Part shown: one piece after another, positions 51,325 to 58,602 of the stretch
How the letters are laid out: each line of letters starts with the position of its first letter
Position numbering within the stretch: the first letter of the stretch is position 1
Origin: a virus
DNA: 64,000 nt
IMG/VR virus record: IMGVR_UViG_3300017731_002846
Location: 41,905 to 105,904 of that record
Strand: one strand, 5' to 3'
Notes under the pieces: model-generated
Told to the model about the DNA's origin: nothing
What the model saw: only the letters and a program-made list of their open reading frames with translations
The model's database searches: none
Made by a program: the position numbers and the translations under genes

Positions 51325-52000
51325 AATTAAAATAATTTAAATCTTCTACGAAATGACTAGATACTATATCTCTAGTATCTGCTGTATAGTAGTCTTTGTA
51401 GCTTTTTTTCTTCTTGTATTGACTACTGCTGTTTTGCCGCCAATCATTAAATCCAGTATCTTTCGGAAAGCCAAAATGCTTTGACAAGTCTTGCAGGCAA
51501 GTTTTCATGTCTTCAATCTTGTAAAATTGATCCAGGCTAATGGTTTGACCAATCTTAATCCGGTCGACGTAAGGATCGTAATAACCTGCATGAAATTTTT
51601 TGATATTACCTTGGTTATAAGCATAATCTATAAACCCCTCAAAGTCATCTCTGATATAATAATCATGAAACTTTTGAACATAAGGCATCATTGGGGAGTC
51701 AATGTTGTTTTCGACAAAATAATCAAATTTCCAACCGCCTAAATATGTATACATTGATACGACTCGGTCAAATGGATTCCTTACTATAGTAAACTTAAAG
51801 TAATCTTTATATTCTGGTACATCTTTTACTATGCCAGAAAGAGCCCTTTCGCAAGTTGTCCTGTATTTGTTATCATAGTCTTGCTGGTTTTGATTACTTT
51901 CGTATCCAGGCTCTATATTAGATAATAGGTAATGTTTAATAAAGGTTCCCGCAGACTTGGGGATATGTACATAAATGAATTTGTGTTCGTGACTATACAT
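51314..52000 (-). CDS. PAPS-dependent sulfotransferase (Sulfotransfer_2-like)
   Basis: 228 residues. FIYVHIPKSAGTFIKHYLL is the PAPS loop near residue 10 and FTIVRNPFDRVVSMYTYL the 3'-phosphate site near residue 70. It is clearly homologous to the enzymes at 35499 and 47940. It overlaps the genes on both sides. Confidence 0.92.
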   Translation of the reverse strand: MYSHEHKFIYVHIPKSAGTFIKHYLLSNIEPGYESNQNQQDYDNKYRTTCERALSGIVKDVPEYKDYFKFTIVRNPFDRVVSMYTYLGGWKFDYFVENNIDSPMMPYVQKFHDYYIRDDFEGFIDYAYNQGNIKKFHAGYYDPYVDRIKIGQTISLDQFYKIEDMKTCLQDLSKHFGFPKDTGFNDWRQNSSSQYKKKKSYKDYYTADTRDIVSSHFVEDLNYFNYGF

Positions 52001-52844
52001 CGATCTTATCCATCACTTCTGGGTTATCTAAATTGTCGAGTAAAAATTGCTTTCCGTCCTCACCACAAAGGTGACAAAGGTAGAATTTTTTATTGGCATC
52101 TCCTTTTTGAAAACAAGCCTGGTAGTTAGCATTCCATTCCCACTGAAGTGGCTTATGGTAATCTGTAACATCGGTTTTAGCATAAGCATAACCATACATA
52201 TCTTGATCTATAAAGTCTTTGGGCTCGCCGAAAACTTGAAGGACTGGATTATCTATTAAGTTATGATCCTTTAGGAATTGAACTATGTTATATTGGTCAG
52301 GTAAGACTGATACCATTTTTTCTACTATTCTTCTACTCATAATATAGCAGCCAAGATTAAGATTATATTTTGGGATTTTACGGTTTGTTTTTTCATTTAA
52401 CCAATAAACATCTTCATCTTTAGGTATCACTTTAAGGTAATCTTTCATGAAGGTTTCATTTTTAGCCACAACAGCTTCATTGAATCCGTATTGCATCATG
52501 AAATCATCATCTTTGTGAAATTCAAAAATATCAACAGCGTCCTTACTAACAACCATATCTAGATCAAGCAGCGCGAATTTATCATAATCCGTCTTCATGA
52601 ACTCATGAAGAAAAAGAATCTTAACAAAAGTGCTTTTTTGGTAATGAGTGAAATCATATTGATGTATCTCTTGGTACCCAGGAAAATCATTCATGGAAAT
52701 GATTTTTAAATCACATCCGATTTTCTCGGCATACTTTTCAAGCGAACCCAAACAATGGGGAACCCAAGCTACATCTTTATACCCAGGATTAGCAAAATCA
52801 GTATCCTTGGGTAGGTCGTTAATCACATATATTACATTACTCAT
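51993..52844 (-). CDS. GT-A glycosyltransferase
   Basis: 283 residues. YDKFALLDLDMVVSKDAVDIF is a D-x-D strand, YNLNLGCYIMSRRIVEKM the usual later strand, and FIDQDMYGYAYAK an acidic segment as in GT8/GT2-like enzymes. A late HLCGEDGKQFL stretch has His and Cys. Donor unknown. Confidence 0.75.
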   Translation of the reverse strand: MSNVIYVINDLPKDTDFANPGYKDVAWVPHCLGSLEKYAEKIGCDLKIISMNDFPGYQEIHQYDFTHYQKSTFVKILFLHEFMKTDYDKFALLDLDMVVSKDAVDIFEFHKDDDFMMQYGFNEAVVAKNETFMKDYLKVIPKDEDVYWLNEKTNRKIPKYNLNLGCYIMSRRIVEKMVSVLPDQYNIVQFLKDHNLIDNPVLQVFGEPKDFIDQDMYGYAYAKTDVTDYHKPLQWEWNANYQACFQKGDANKKFYLCHLCGEDGKQFLLDNLDNPEVMDKIDV

Positions 52845-53770
52845 AATTTTGTTACCTCCAAATCTTCGTCTAGTAAACCCCAGTTGTCGGGGTTAGGGTT
52901 ATCTATTATCTTATTTCTTATATCAAGAGAGTTTACTTTTCTTTCTCCTTGATGTTGGGCATGTGGCTGTGTTGAGTCATTAGATGCACCTTCATTTCTT
53001 TCATGATATTGGTGGTAAAAGTCTCCATCGACAGCTAAACATAAGTTATATATATCTTCGTGCTGGGCGATTCGATTTAAAAATTCAGTATCCATGCTAT
53101 TCATGTAAACAAGATCTTCGTTGAAACCCTTATGCTCTAAGTAGCAATCTCTGTCCACCATCATAACCCCAACAGCCCCGCCGTAAAAAGGAAAAATTTC
53201 TTCATTAGGCATTAAGCGGCTATAGTGATTGTGCTCGTGGCAAATGTCTACTTTTTGAGACAACTCTTGGTCGTATATGAAATCCCTAAATACAGAATGA
53301 TGGGATTGCTCTTCATTAAGATTCCTGCGACTAGAGAAAGCCGCACGAGGCCAAGGCCAGCCATAATCTTTCACTTCATATTCATGATAGAACCAATCCA
53401 TAAATCTCTGGCCAACTAGTGTATCTTGATCGATACGAGCAAAATGCTTGCCCTCTTGATGCCGGAAGCCAACATTCATTGCATGAACTTCTGAAAACGG
53501 AGAGTCTCCTTGGTGCTTGTCTGCAATATCAGGCGGAACCGTAACTATTTTAAGTAAGCCCTGTGTCTCTGGAGCAAAGCGAGAAGATAGGGATTCTTTA
53601 AGCGAGCCACTTCTGGAGCACCAGTCAACAAGAATCACTTCAGATTCATCGACCACATTGTTTTTGCGAATTATTTCACAAGTATGGTTGACGGTATTAA
53701 GACAACGACCAACGGAATCTCCATTGTAATTATCGTTGCGAGAAACTAAGATATAAGATATTCTTTTCAT
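52841..53770 (-). CDS. GT2-like glycosyltransferase
   Basis: 309 residues. RISYILVSRNDNYNGDSVGR opens a GT-A fold, VILVDWCSRSG is the second strand, and KHFARIDQDTLVGQRFMDWF holds the D-x-D; FPFYGGAVGVMMVDRDCYLEHKGFNEDLVYM follows as in galactosyl-type GT2 enzymes. It is the first gene of the glycan island in transcription order here and overlaps the gene before it by a few bases. Confidence 0.82.
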   Translation of the reverse strand: MKRISYILVSRNDNYNGDSVGRCLNTVNHTCEIIRKNNVVDESEVILVDWCSRSGSLKESLSSRFAPETQGLLKIVTVPPDIADKHQGDSPFSEVHAMNVGFRHQEGKHFARIDQDTLVGQRFMDWFYHEYEVKDYGWPWPRAAFSSRRNLNEEQSHHSVFRDFIYDQELSQKVDICHEHNHYSRLMPNEEIFPFYGGAVGVMMVDRDCYLEHKGFNEDLVYMNSMDTEFLNRIAQHEDIYNLCLAVDGDFYHQYHERNEGASNDSTQPHAQHQGERKVNSLDIRNKIIDNPNPDNWGLLDEDLEVTKL

Positions 53771-54408
53771 CCTTGAGGAACTAATCGTTTACAATTAAAA
53801 GAAAACACTCTCTTGGAATTAGGGACTGTAACCTGTATACCACCTATAGATTTAAGCATATCAGAGTAAGATGATCCAGGCGTAGATATATGCTTCTCGA
53901 GATGTTTGAGGCAGTGAAAGTTAATACTAGACCTGTACTCCTTTTCAATATTTAAGTCATAAGTATTTGGTACAATATAAAATATTTTATTCATCCAATT
54001 AAATACATCATTTAATTCTAACATTATATCATGAGAATCAGTTACCACAAAAAAGTTAGACTTGCGAGAGTTGATCTGCACTTTATTCATCTGAGCAATA
54101 TAAACATTAAGGTTTTGAACTTTTTCTGATTCAAGTATTACACCCCATGTTTTGTCGGTAATTCGTTTATTTATCCTAATGATTTCTTCAATAGCTGGCT
54201 CTGGCATAGAACTTAAACTATGAATTTCGTCTGAGAATGCATATTCTTTATATTCCATTTTTAATTTTGTTATTTTTTGCTGATCCGTGTAGTATTTTAA
54301 TGATTGTTCGTACAAAAGTTCGCGGTCTAAGAAGTTTATTATTTCTTGACTCTTATCCTGGTACACATCAGAAATAGATTTGATGGATTTTTTAATAAAA
54401 CAAATCAT
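53767..54408 (-). CDS. Protein of unknown function upstream of the glycan island
   Basis: 213 residues from MICFIKKSIKSIS, where the ATG overlaps the preceding stop (ATGA). It is mostly helical with a central FFVVTDSHDIMLELNDVFN and FYIVPNTYDLN, which could be a strand-helix pattern of a sugar-binding fold, but there is no clear signature. Because it leads directly into the glycosyltransferase run, a glycan-related role is possible and unproven. Confidence 0.5.
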   Translation of the reverse strand: MICFIKKSIKSISDVYQDKSQEIINFLDRELLYEQSLKYYTDQQKITKLKMEYKEYAFSDEIHSLSSMPEPAIEEIIRINKRITDKTWGVILESEKVQNLNVYIAQMNKVQINSRKSNFFVVTDSHDIMLELNDVFNWMNKIFYIVPNTYDLNIEKEYRSSINFHCLKHLEKHISTPGSSYSDMLKSIGGIQVTVPNSKRVFSFNCKRLVPQG

Positions 54409-54572
54409 ATTAAGTTGGTGGAGGTGGTGGGGGCAGCTTGACAACTAACCTTGATAACTTCCTCATCAAGAGGGTAGCTGTCTTTTTTATAATTAGCTTT
54501 GCCATTTATTTCCTTATACCTTGAATGAATTTTAACCATGATAGTATCTTTTTTTTCCGTTAAAAAACCCAT
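54405..54572 (-). CDS. Small protein of unknown function
   Basis: 55 residues from MGFLTEKKDTIMVKIHSRYK, Lys-rich, with no TM helix. It is coupled to the next gene by an ATGA overlap. An upstream start in the same frame at 54593 would add seven hydrophobic residues. No family recognised. Confidence 0.45.
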   Translation of the reverse strand: MGFLTEKKDTIMVKIHSRYKEINGKANYKKDSYPLDEEVIKVSCQAAPTTSTNLI

Positions 54573-54618
54573 AATTTTTAGAAATAAACACAAGAAATAA
54601 AAGAATACAGTCCATAAA

Positions 54619-55158
54619 TTATGTATTACACTTGTTAGTTACGAATTCAGTGATTATATCAACCCTTTTATTTTCATCAGAATAGAACCAAACCCATGGG
54701 TAGCTATTCATTATTTTTTCAATTTTTAGTTTGGTTTTCTTAATACTATTTTCAATGACTTTTATATCAGAATAAGATATGTCATTCATGTCGATCTTTA
54801 AGTCTTTAGCGATGGATATAATCTTATTAATATCTTGATCTTTTTTAGCAGTAGTGACGTCCCGGTATTGATCGATTGATGATTCTATGTCGTCAACTTT
54901 ATCAGGATGAGTTTTTACCGCTATCTTCCTGAAAATAGATTTTATACCATCGGTAATAACATCCTCATCCTTTGTGGGTTCATCATTAAGGTCCTCTAGA
55001 GGGTTTTGCCTTGAGGAATTAGAGCAAAAAGAACATACGGCCTCACAAAATAATGGAGTTGCTTGGTTAAATATAGATTCAACGTCACTAAGTTCATCCT
55101 GAACTTCGGAGGACTGAGCTTTTAATTTATGTATTAATTTCTTTTTATAATAATCCAA
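54619..55158 (-). CDS. J-domain-like protein
   Basis: 179 residues from a TTG. IKSIFRKIAVKTHPDKVDD contains the HPD motif and preceding basic helix of DnaJ J-domains, but the helix before it is short. J-domains stimulate DnaK-type Hsp70. Cysteines C38, C42 and C45 in LFCEAVCSFCSN could bind metal. The C-terminal half is a charged helical region with no signature. Similar J-domain proteins occur in T4-like marine phages; the partner and role are unknown. Confidence 0.7.
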   Translation of the reverse strand: MDYYKKKLIHKLKAQSSEVQDELSDVESIFNQATPLFCEAVCSFCSNSSRQNPLEDLNDEPTKDEDVITDGIKSIFRKIAVKTHPDKVDDIESSIDQYRDVTTAKKDQDINKIISIAKDLKIDMNDISYSDIKVIENSIKKTKLKIEKIMNSYPWVWFYSDENKRVDIITEFVTNKCNT

Positions 55159-55195
55159 AGTAAATTATTATAAAAAAAGCAAGGTAAAATTTAAC

Positions 55196-56209
55196 CTAAA
55201 AGTCGTCTTCCAGCGAACCGCTTTGCTGGTACTCCCTGACCCTTCTTTCGAAGAAGTTACCCATAGCCTGCACATCGACAACCTCACCAAGCCAAGGAAA
55301 TGGGTTTTTATCGCTAGGGAAACGGTAATCAAGACCAATAGCCTCAAGCCTTCGGTTCCCTATGTAGTGCATATAATCTACAAACATCTCAGCGTTTAAA
55401 CCAAGTATACCGGTAGGTAGAACATCATTAGCATATTCTATTTCAAGTTCTACGGCTTTTTTAATATGAGAAACAAACTCGTCTTGAATCTCTTTAGTCC
55501 AAATATCTGGGTTTTGTTCAATTAAGGTATTGATTAAATACGTACCAAATGCAATATGAGAGCTTTCATCTCGTAATGTATATTTAATTTGATCAGAAAT
55601 GCCTTGTAGTTTGTTTTGTCTGCCAAGAGCCAATAGCATCGCAAAGCCACTAAAGAAAAATGTACCTTCGCAAACAATCCAGTAGGTTAAAAAGTTACGA
55701 AGAATTTGTTGCTTACCTTCTTTTGAAGTAGAGTCAAAATCTTGACGACTAATATCATCAGTAATACTCATTAAAAAGTCATCCTTTGCCTTAATGCTAG
55801 GGATGTTTTCATAAGCCGCAAAAACCTCTTCGATCTCAAGATCCAAACTATCGCATATATATACTACCGTAAGATTGTGAAGACTTTCTTCAAAAGCTTG
55901 ACGCAAAATATACTGACGACACTCAGCATCCGTAATAAATCGGAAAGCAGAAAGGAGCAGGTTATTACCAACCAAAGACTCACTTCCAGCAAAGAATCCC
56001 AAACATCGTTTGACGAGGAGTTTTTCATCTTCTGTGATTTCATTATTCTTCCATTGTTTGATGTCGTTTTGCATTGAAATTTCTGTTGGCATCCAGTTAT
56101 TAGCACAACTCTTAAGAAATAGATCCCATGCATATTTATGTTTATGAGGTAAAATTCGATTGACGCCAGCAATATTATTAGTAAGAAGTTCTCCAGTTTT
56201 TGTATCCAT
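55196..56209 (-). CDS. nrdB: Ribonucleotide reductase beta subunit (class Ic-like)
   Basis: 337 residues. Metal ligands are E77 (FFAGSESLVGN), E108 and H111 (EESLHNLT), then the CEGTFFFSGF and RDESSHIAFG Glu/His set. The residue at the tyrosyl-radical position (E108-x-x-H111-x3) is V115, not Tyr, and the first ligand is Glu rather than Asp. This is the pattern of Chlamydia-type class Ic subunits, which use a metal oxidant instead of a tyrosyl radical. The tail SLEDDF is the usual alpha-docking end. With nrdA it makes dNTPs for phage replication. Confidence 0.95.
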   Translation of the reverse strand: MDTKTGELLTNNIAGVNRILPHKHKYAWDLFLKSCANNWMPTEISMQNDIKQWKNNEITEDEKLLVKRCLGFFAGSESLVGNNLLLSAFRFITDAECRQYILRQAFEESLHNLTVVYICDSLDLEIEEVFAAYENIPSIKAKDDFLMSITDDISRQDFDSTSKEGKQQILRNFLTYWIVCEGTFFFSGFAMLLALGRQNKLQGISDQIKYTLRDESSHIAFGTYLINTLIEQNPDIWTKEIQDEFVSHIKKAVELEIEYANDVLPTGILGLNAEMFVDYMHYIGNRRLEAIGLDYRFPSDKNPFPWLGEVVDVQAMGNFFERRVREYQQSGSLEDDF

Positions 56210-56247
56210 ATAAGTATATAACGATTGATCTATATTAAAAGATCTTA

Positions 56248-56276
56248 ATTATATGTCACTTTTTAAATAAAGTCAA
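56248..56276 (-). promoter_or_regulatory. Sigma70-type promoter of nrdB
   Basis: TTGACT (56271-56276), 17-bp spacer, TATAAT (56248-56253). The predicted start near 56241 leaves a leader of about 32 nt, longer than at the other promoters of this class; it carries an AAGATCTT palindrome. Confidence 0.78.
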
Positions 56277-56537
56277 GATTTTTTTATAAAGCCACTTACA
56301 GGCAAAAGTAAATAAAGGAAAAAAAGAAATAATAAAAACGACACTACATATTAAAATAAAAATAAATAACGGCTCACTGTAGTCAATGTTAGGATTACCG
56401 GCTATAGTTTTTTGGGTAAAACTTCCCTGTGGGGGTGAGTTGAAGTTATCATTAGTAATAGGTGTAGGTTTTGATGGAAGCCTCCTAAAGCAACCAGAGC
56501 AAAGTATAAAACTAATATATAGTAAGTATTTAATCAT
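56256..56537 (-). CDS. Small lipoprotein-like protein with C-terminal TM helix (possible u-spanin)
   Basis: 93 residues. The N-terminus LLYISFILCSGCFRRLP looks like a lipoprotein signal with Cys16 as the lipid site (an imperfect lipobox). A polar middle follows, then one strong TM helix (about 57-82) and a basic end. A lipid anchor in the outer membrane and a TM helix in the inner membrane is the layout of unimolecular spanins, which fuse the two membranes at lysis. The assignment is from topology only. Its last bases overlap the nrdB promoter. Confidence 0.5.
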   Translation of the reverse strand: MIKYLLYISFILCSGCFRRLPSKPTPITNDNFNSPPQGSFTQKTIAGNPNIDYSEPLFIFILICSVVFIISFFPLFTFACKWLYKKILTLFKK

Positions 56538-56847
56538 TTTTTCTGTATTTATTTATTACACTTAATATATTATTCAGGTTAAATGAATCTATTTTCTTTA
56601 CTCTTATATCTCCATCTTTTGGATGCATTAATATACCCGGCTCAACCTCATGATATAATATTAAATATGTTATGTAATCATGGGCACCGTGAGATTTTAG
56701 CCAGTTCCAGTATATGGACCTAGTGCCTTTAGGGCAAGATAGTAATATATCATCAAAGCAATATATTTTACCAAATAGTGTTATATCTCTAAAGCAAGAA
56801 ACCTCACTAGGAGGCTCAGATAAACTACAGTCTATTATTAGGTTCAC
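56530..56847 (-). CDS. Protein of unknown function
   Basis: 105 residues from a GTG (GTG-AAC-CTA), supported by the GTGTA motif starting 15 bp upstream. A compact alpha-beta pattern with LIIDCSLSEPPSEVSCF, ILLSCPKGTRSIYWNWLK and a late IRVKKIDSFNLNNIL. No family recognised. The stop overlaps the ATG of the lipoprotein-like gene. Confidence 0.5.
   Translation of the reverse strand: MNLIIDCSLSEPPSEVSCFRDITLFGKIYCFDDILLSCPKGTRSIYWNWLKSHGAHDYITYLILYHEVEPGILMHPKDGDIRVKKIDSFNLNNILSVINKYRKND
56547..56561 (-). promoter_or_regulatory. GTGTA-type candidate promoter of the u-spanin-like gene
   Basis: GTGTAATAAATAAAT on the minus strand, starting 24 bp before the ATG at 56537. The spacing is larger than for most of these sites. 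Confidence 0.45.
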
Positions 56848-56851
56848 TAAG

Positions 56852-56862
56852 AAACATTACAC
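56852..56862 (-). promoter_or_regulatory. GTGTA-type candidate promoter (gene at 56530-56847)
   Basis: GTGTAATGTTT on the minus strand, starting 15 bp before the GTG at 56847. Confidence 0.55.
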
Positions 56863-56870
56863 CAACTTAC

Positions 56871-57284
56871 TCAGCGCACGTGATTCTTAATTAAATTCAT
56901 TAGTTTTAGATCTATCTTATCTGTAAAGATATCTAGCGAGTCAATATCAAACCATCCAGATTCTGTATGTTCAAAATTTAGTTTAGGTATGACAAGTTCT
57001 TCAACTTTATAGTAATATACATGAAATAAAGATTTTTTTTGGGGTATTGATTTTAAAAAATGCAAATCCTCAATAGGGGAAACTATTCCACTTTCTTCAA
57101 ATAATTCTCTTACCGCACAAGTCTTGTGATCTTCATTTGGGTCTAAGGCCCCTGCGAAAATAGACCAATACCCGCCAAAAGAAACTTTTTCCCCGAAGTG
57201 GGTCTCTATTCTTTTAGATAATAAAATAGATCTACCATGCAAAACCGCAACACCGGCATAATCACATACATTACTGCTGCTCAC
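56871..57284 (-). CDS. Nudix hydrolase
   Basis: 137 residues. The Nudix box is complete at residues 45-67: G-x5-E-x7-R-E-L-x-E-E-x-G-I ([17 protein letters not shown], then FEESGI). The N-terminal beta sheet has [17 protein letters not shown]. Nudix enzymes hydrolyse nucleoside diphosphates linked to another group, such as oxidised dNTPs, NDP-sugars or NAD-type molecules. The sugar-nucleotide surroundings are suggestive but do not fix the substrate. The start overlaps the protease stop. Confidence 0.88.
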   Translation of the reverse strand: MSSSNVCDYAGVAVLHGRSILLSKRIETHFGEKVSFGGYWSIFAGALDPNEDHKTCAVRELFEESGIVSPIEDLHFLKSIPQKKSLFHVYYYKVEELVIPKLNFEHTESGWFDIDSLDIFTDKIDLKLMNLIKNHVR

Positions 57285-58584
57285 TTTTTGTTTTAGACTC
57301 TAATTCAAACTTCATATCCCAATCAACCTCACCGTTTTCATTTAACCATTCGGGGCTATCTCCTTCTTCTTCTTCGGAAAAATAAACAAAGAAACCTAAG
57401 ACACATATGATAACAAAAGCTATTGAGCAAAAAATCCATGCTAAATTTTTAAGAAAGAAATCTTTTATTACAGGCCTAGGTTTAGGTGTGGGTTCAGGGT
57501 CGGGAGTAGGCTTGGGAGTCGGCTGGGGCGTAGGTGTGGGCTTAGGTTTGGGATCGGGCTTAGGTTTGGGATCGGGCTTAGGTTTGGGATCGGGCTTAGG
57601 TTTGGGATCGGGCTTAGGTTCGGGATCGGGCTTAGGTTTGGGATCGGGCTTAGGTGTGGGTTTAGGTTTGGGCTCGGGTTTTTTAGGATCAGGGGTGCCA
57701 GTAATCATGCCGTCCGCATCAACTATTCCATAACCAAAAGACCAGTCCTTGCCTTCGGGTCCCGCGTCGTCGGCATGAGTTTTTAATAAATCCCTGATTT
57801 CAGATACGGTATAACTCTTACCTTCTGATTTTAACTTTGACATTAACAAGGCAACGACTCCGGCTACAAACGGACAAGCCATGGATGTCCCGCTTAATTT
57901 AGAATAAGATTGATTAGTATATGTACTTAGTATATTAACTCCTGGCGCAGCTATTTCGACTTGATGGCCCCTTGAGGAGAAGTATGCTATTTTTTTACTT
58001 TTACTAAAAGCCCCAACAGCTATACACTCCTGAAATGCAGCCGGGTAATTAACGCCAGCTATCCCAGAATTACCAGCGGCACATATAACTGCTATATTGG
58101 CATCGTAGGCTCTTTTTACAGCTAAAGATATAGATTCTTTTGGGCTTGAAGAACCTAAAGACATACTAATGATATCAACTTTTGAGTCAATACAATAGTT
58201 AATTGCGGATGCTACGGAGCTTGAACTGCCTGAGCCGGAGTTACTTAACCCTTTGACGCAAAGACACTTAGAGTCTGGAGCAACCCCAACCATTCCTTCG
58301 GAATTATTTTTAGCTGAAATGATTCCAACACAATGTGTTTGGTGCCCATGCTTATCTTCGATTGTTTCTCCATCTATGAAGCTTTTACCCTCAATAGCAT
58401 TATCTCCAATATCTTTATGGTTTGGCATTCCGGTATCTATAACACCTATGGTGATACCTTTTCCAGTTGTAGTCTCCCATATTTTAGGAATATTTAATTG
58501 ACTTAAGCCCCAGTCCGTTGTTTGAGAAAAAGTAGATAATACCTTTTCTACCTTGATGGGCGGGAGTTTGAATTCATCACTCAT
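57271..58584 (-). CDS. Membrane-anchored subtilisin-like serine protease with proline-rich stalk
   Basis: 437 residues. The S8 catalytic triad is D50 (GVIDTG), H81 ([10 protein letters not shown]) and S234 (SGTSMACP), with oxyanion N172 (AAGNSG). There is no signal peptide and no obvious propeptide. After the protease (about 1-290) comes a 70-residue Pro/Lys/Asp/Glu repeat ([11 protein letters not shown]-type), then one TM helix at about 378-400 and an acidic tail. So a C-terminal membrane anchor carries the enzyme on a stiff stalk. Which side of the membrane the enzyme faces is unclear without a signal. It might process virion or host envelope proteins. It lies just downstream of nrdA. Confidence 0.9.
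   Translation of the reverse strand: MSDEFKLPPIKVEKVLSTFSQTTDWGLSQLNIPKIWETTTGKGITIGVIDTGMPNHKDIGDNAIEGKSFIDGETIEDKHGHQTHCVGIISAKNNSEGMVGVAPDSKCLCVKGLSNSGSGSSSSVASAINYCIDSKVDIISMSLGSSSPKESISLAVKRAYDANIAVICAAGNSGIAGVNYPAAFQECIAVGAFSKSKKIAYFSSRGHQVEIAAPGVNILSTYTNQSYSKLSGTSMACPFVAGVVALLMSKLKSEGKSYTVSEIRDLLKTHADDAGPEGKDWSFGYGIVDADGMITGTPDPKKPEPKPKPTPKPDPKPKPDPEPKPDPKPKPDPKPKPDPKPKPDPKPKPTPTPQPTPKPTPDPEPTPKPRPVIKDFFLKNLAWIFCSIAFVIICVLGFFVYFSEEEEGDSPEWLNENGEVDWDMKFELESKTKSEQQ
57480..57680 (-). repeat. Tandem 18-bp repeats coding for the proline-rich stalk
   Basis: A series of copies of a unit like GGTTTGGGATCGGGCTTA (plus strand), with variants TCGGGA, TGTGGG and TCGGGT. Each gives about six residues of PKPDPK-type. 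Slippage in such a region easily changes stalk length between relatives. Confidence 0.9.
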
Positions 58585-58602
58585 ATATTATATAATAATA
58601 AT

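Noticed and set aside
57480-57680. CRISPR array
   Set aside because: The units are back-to-back 18-bp coding repeats without unique spacers, inside a clear reading frame.
57407-57733. Plus-strand reading frame rich in Gly-Leu-Gly repeats
   Set aside because: It is the exact complement of the proline-rich repeat in the subtilisin gene, with no start signal of its own.
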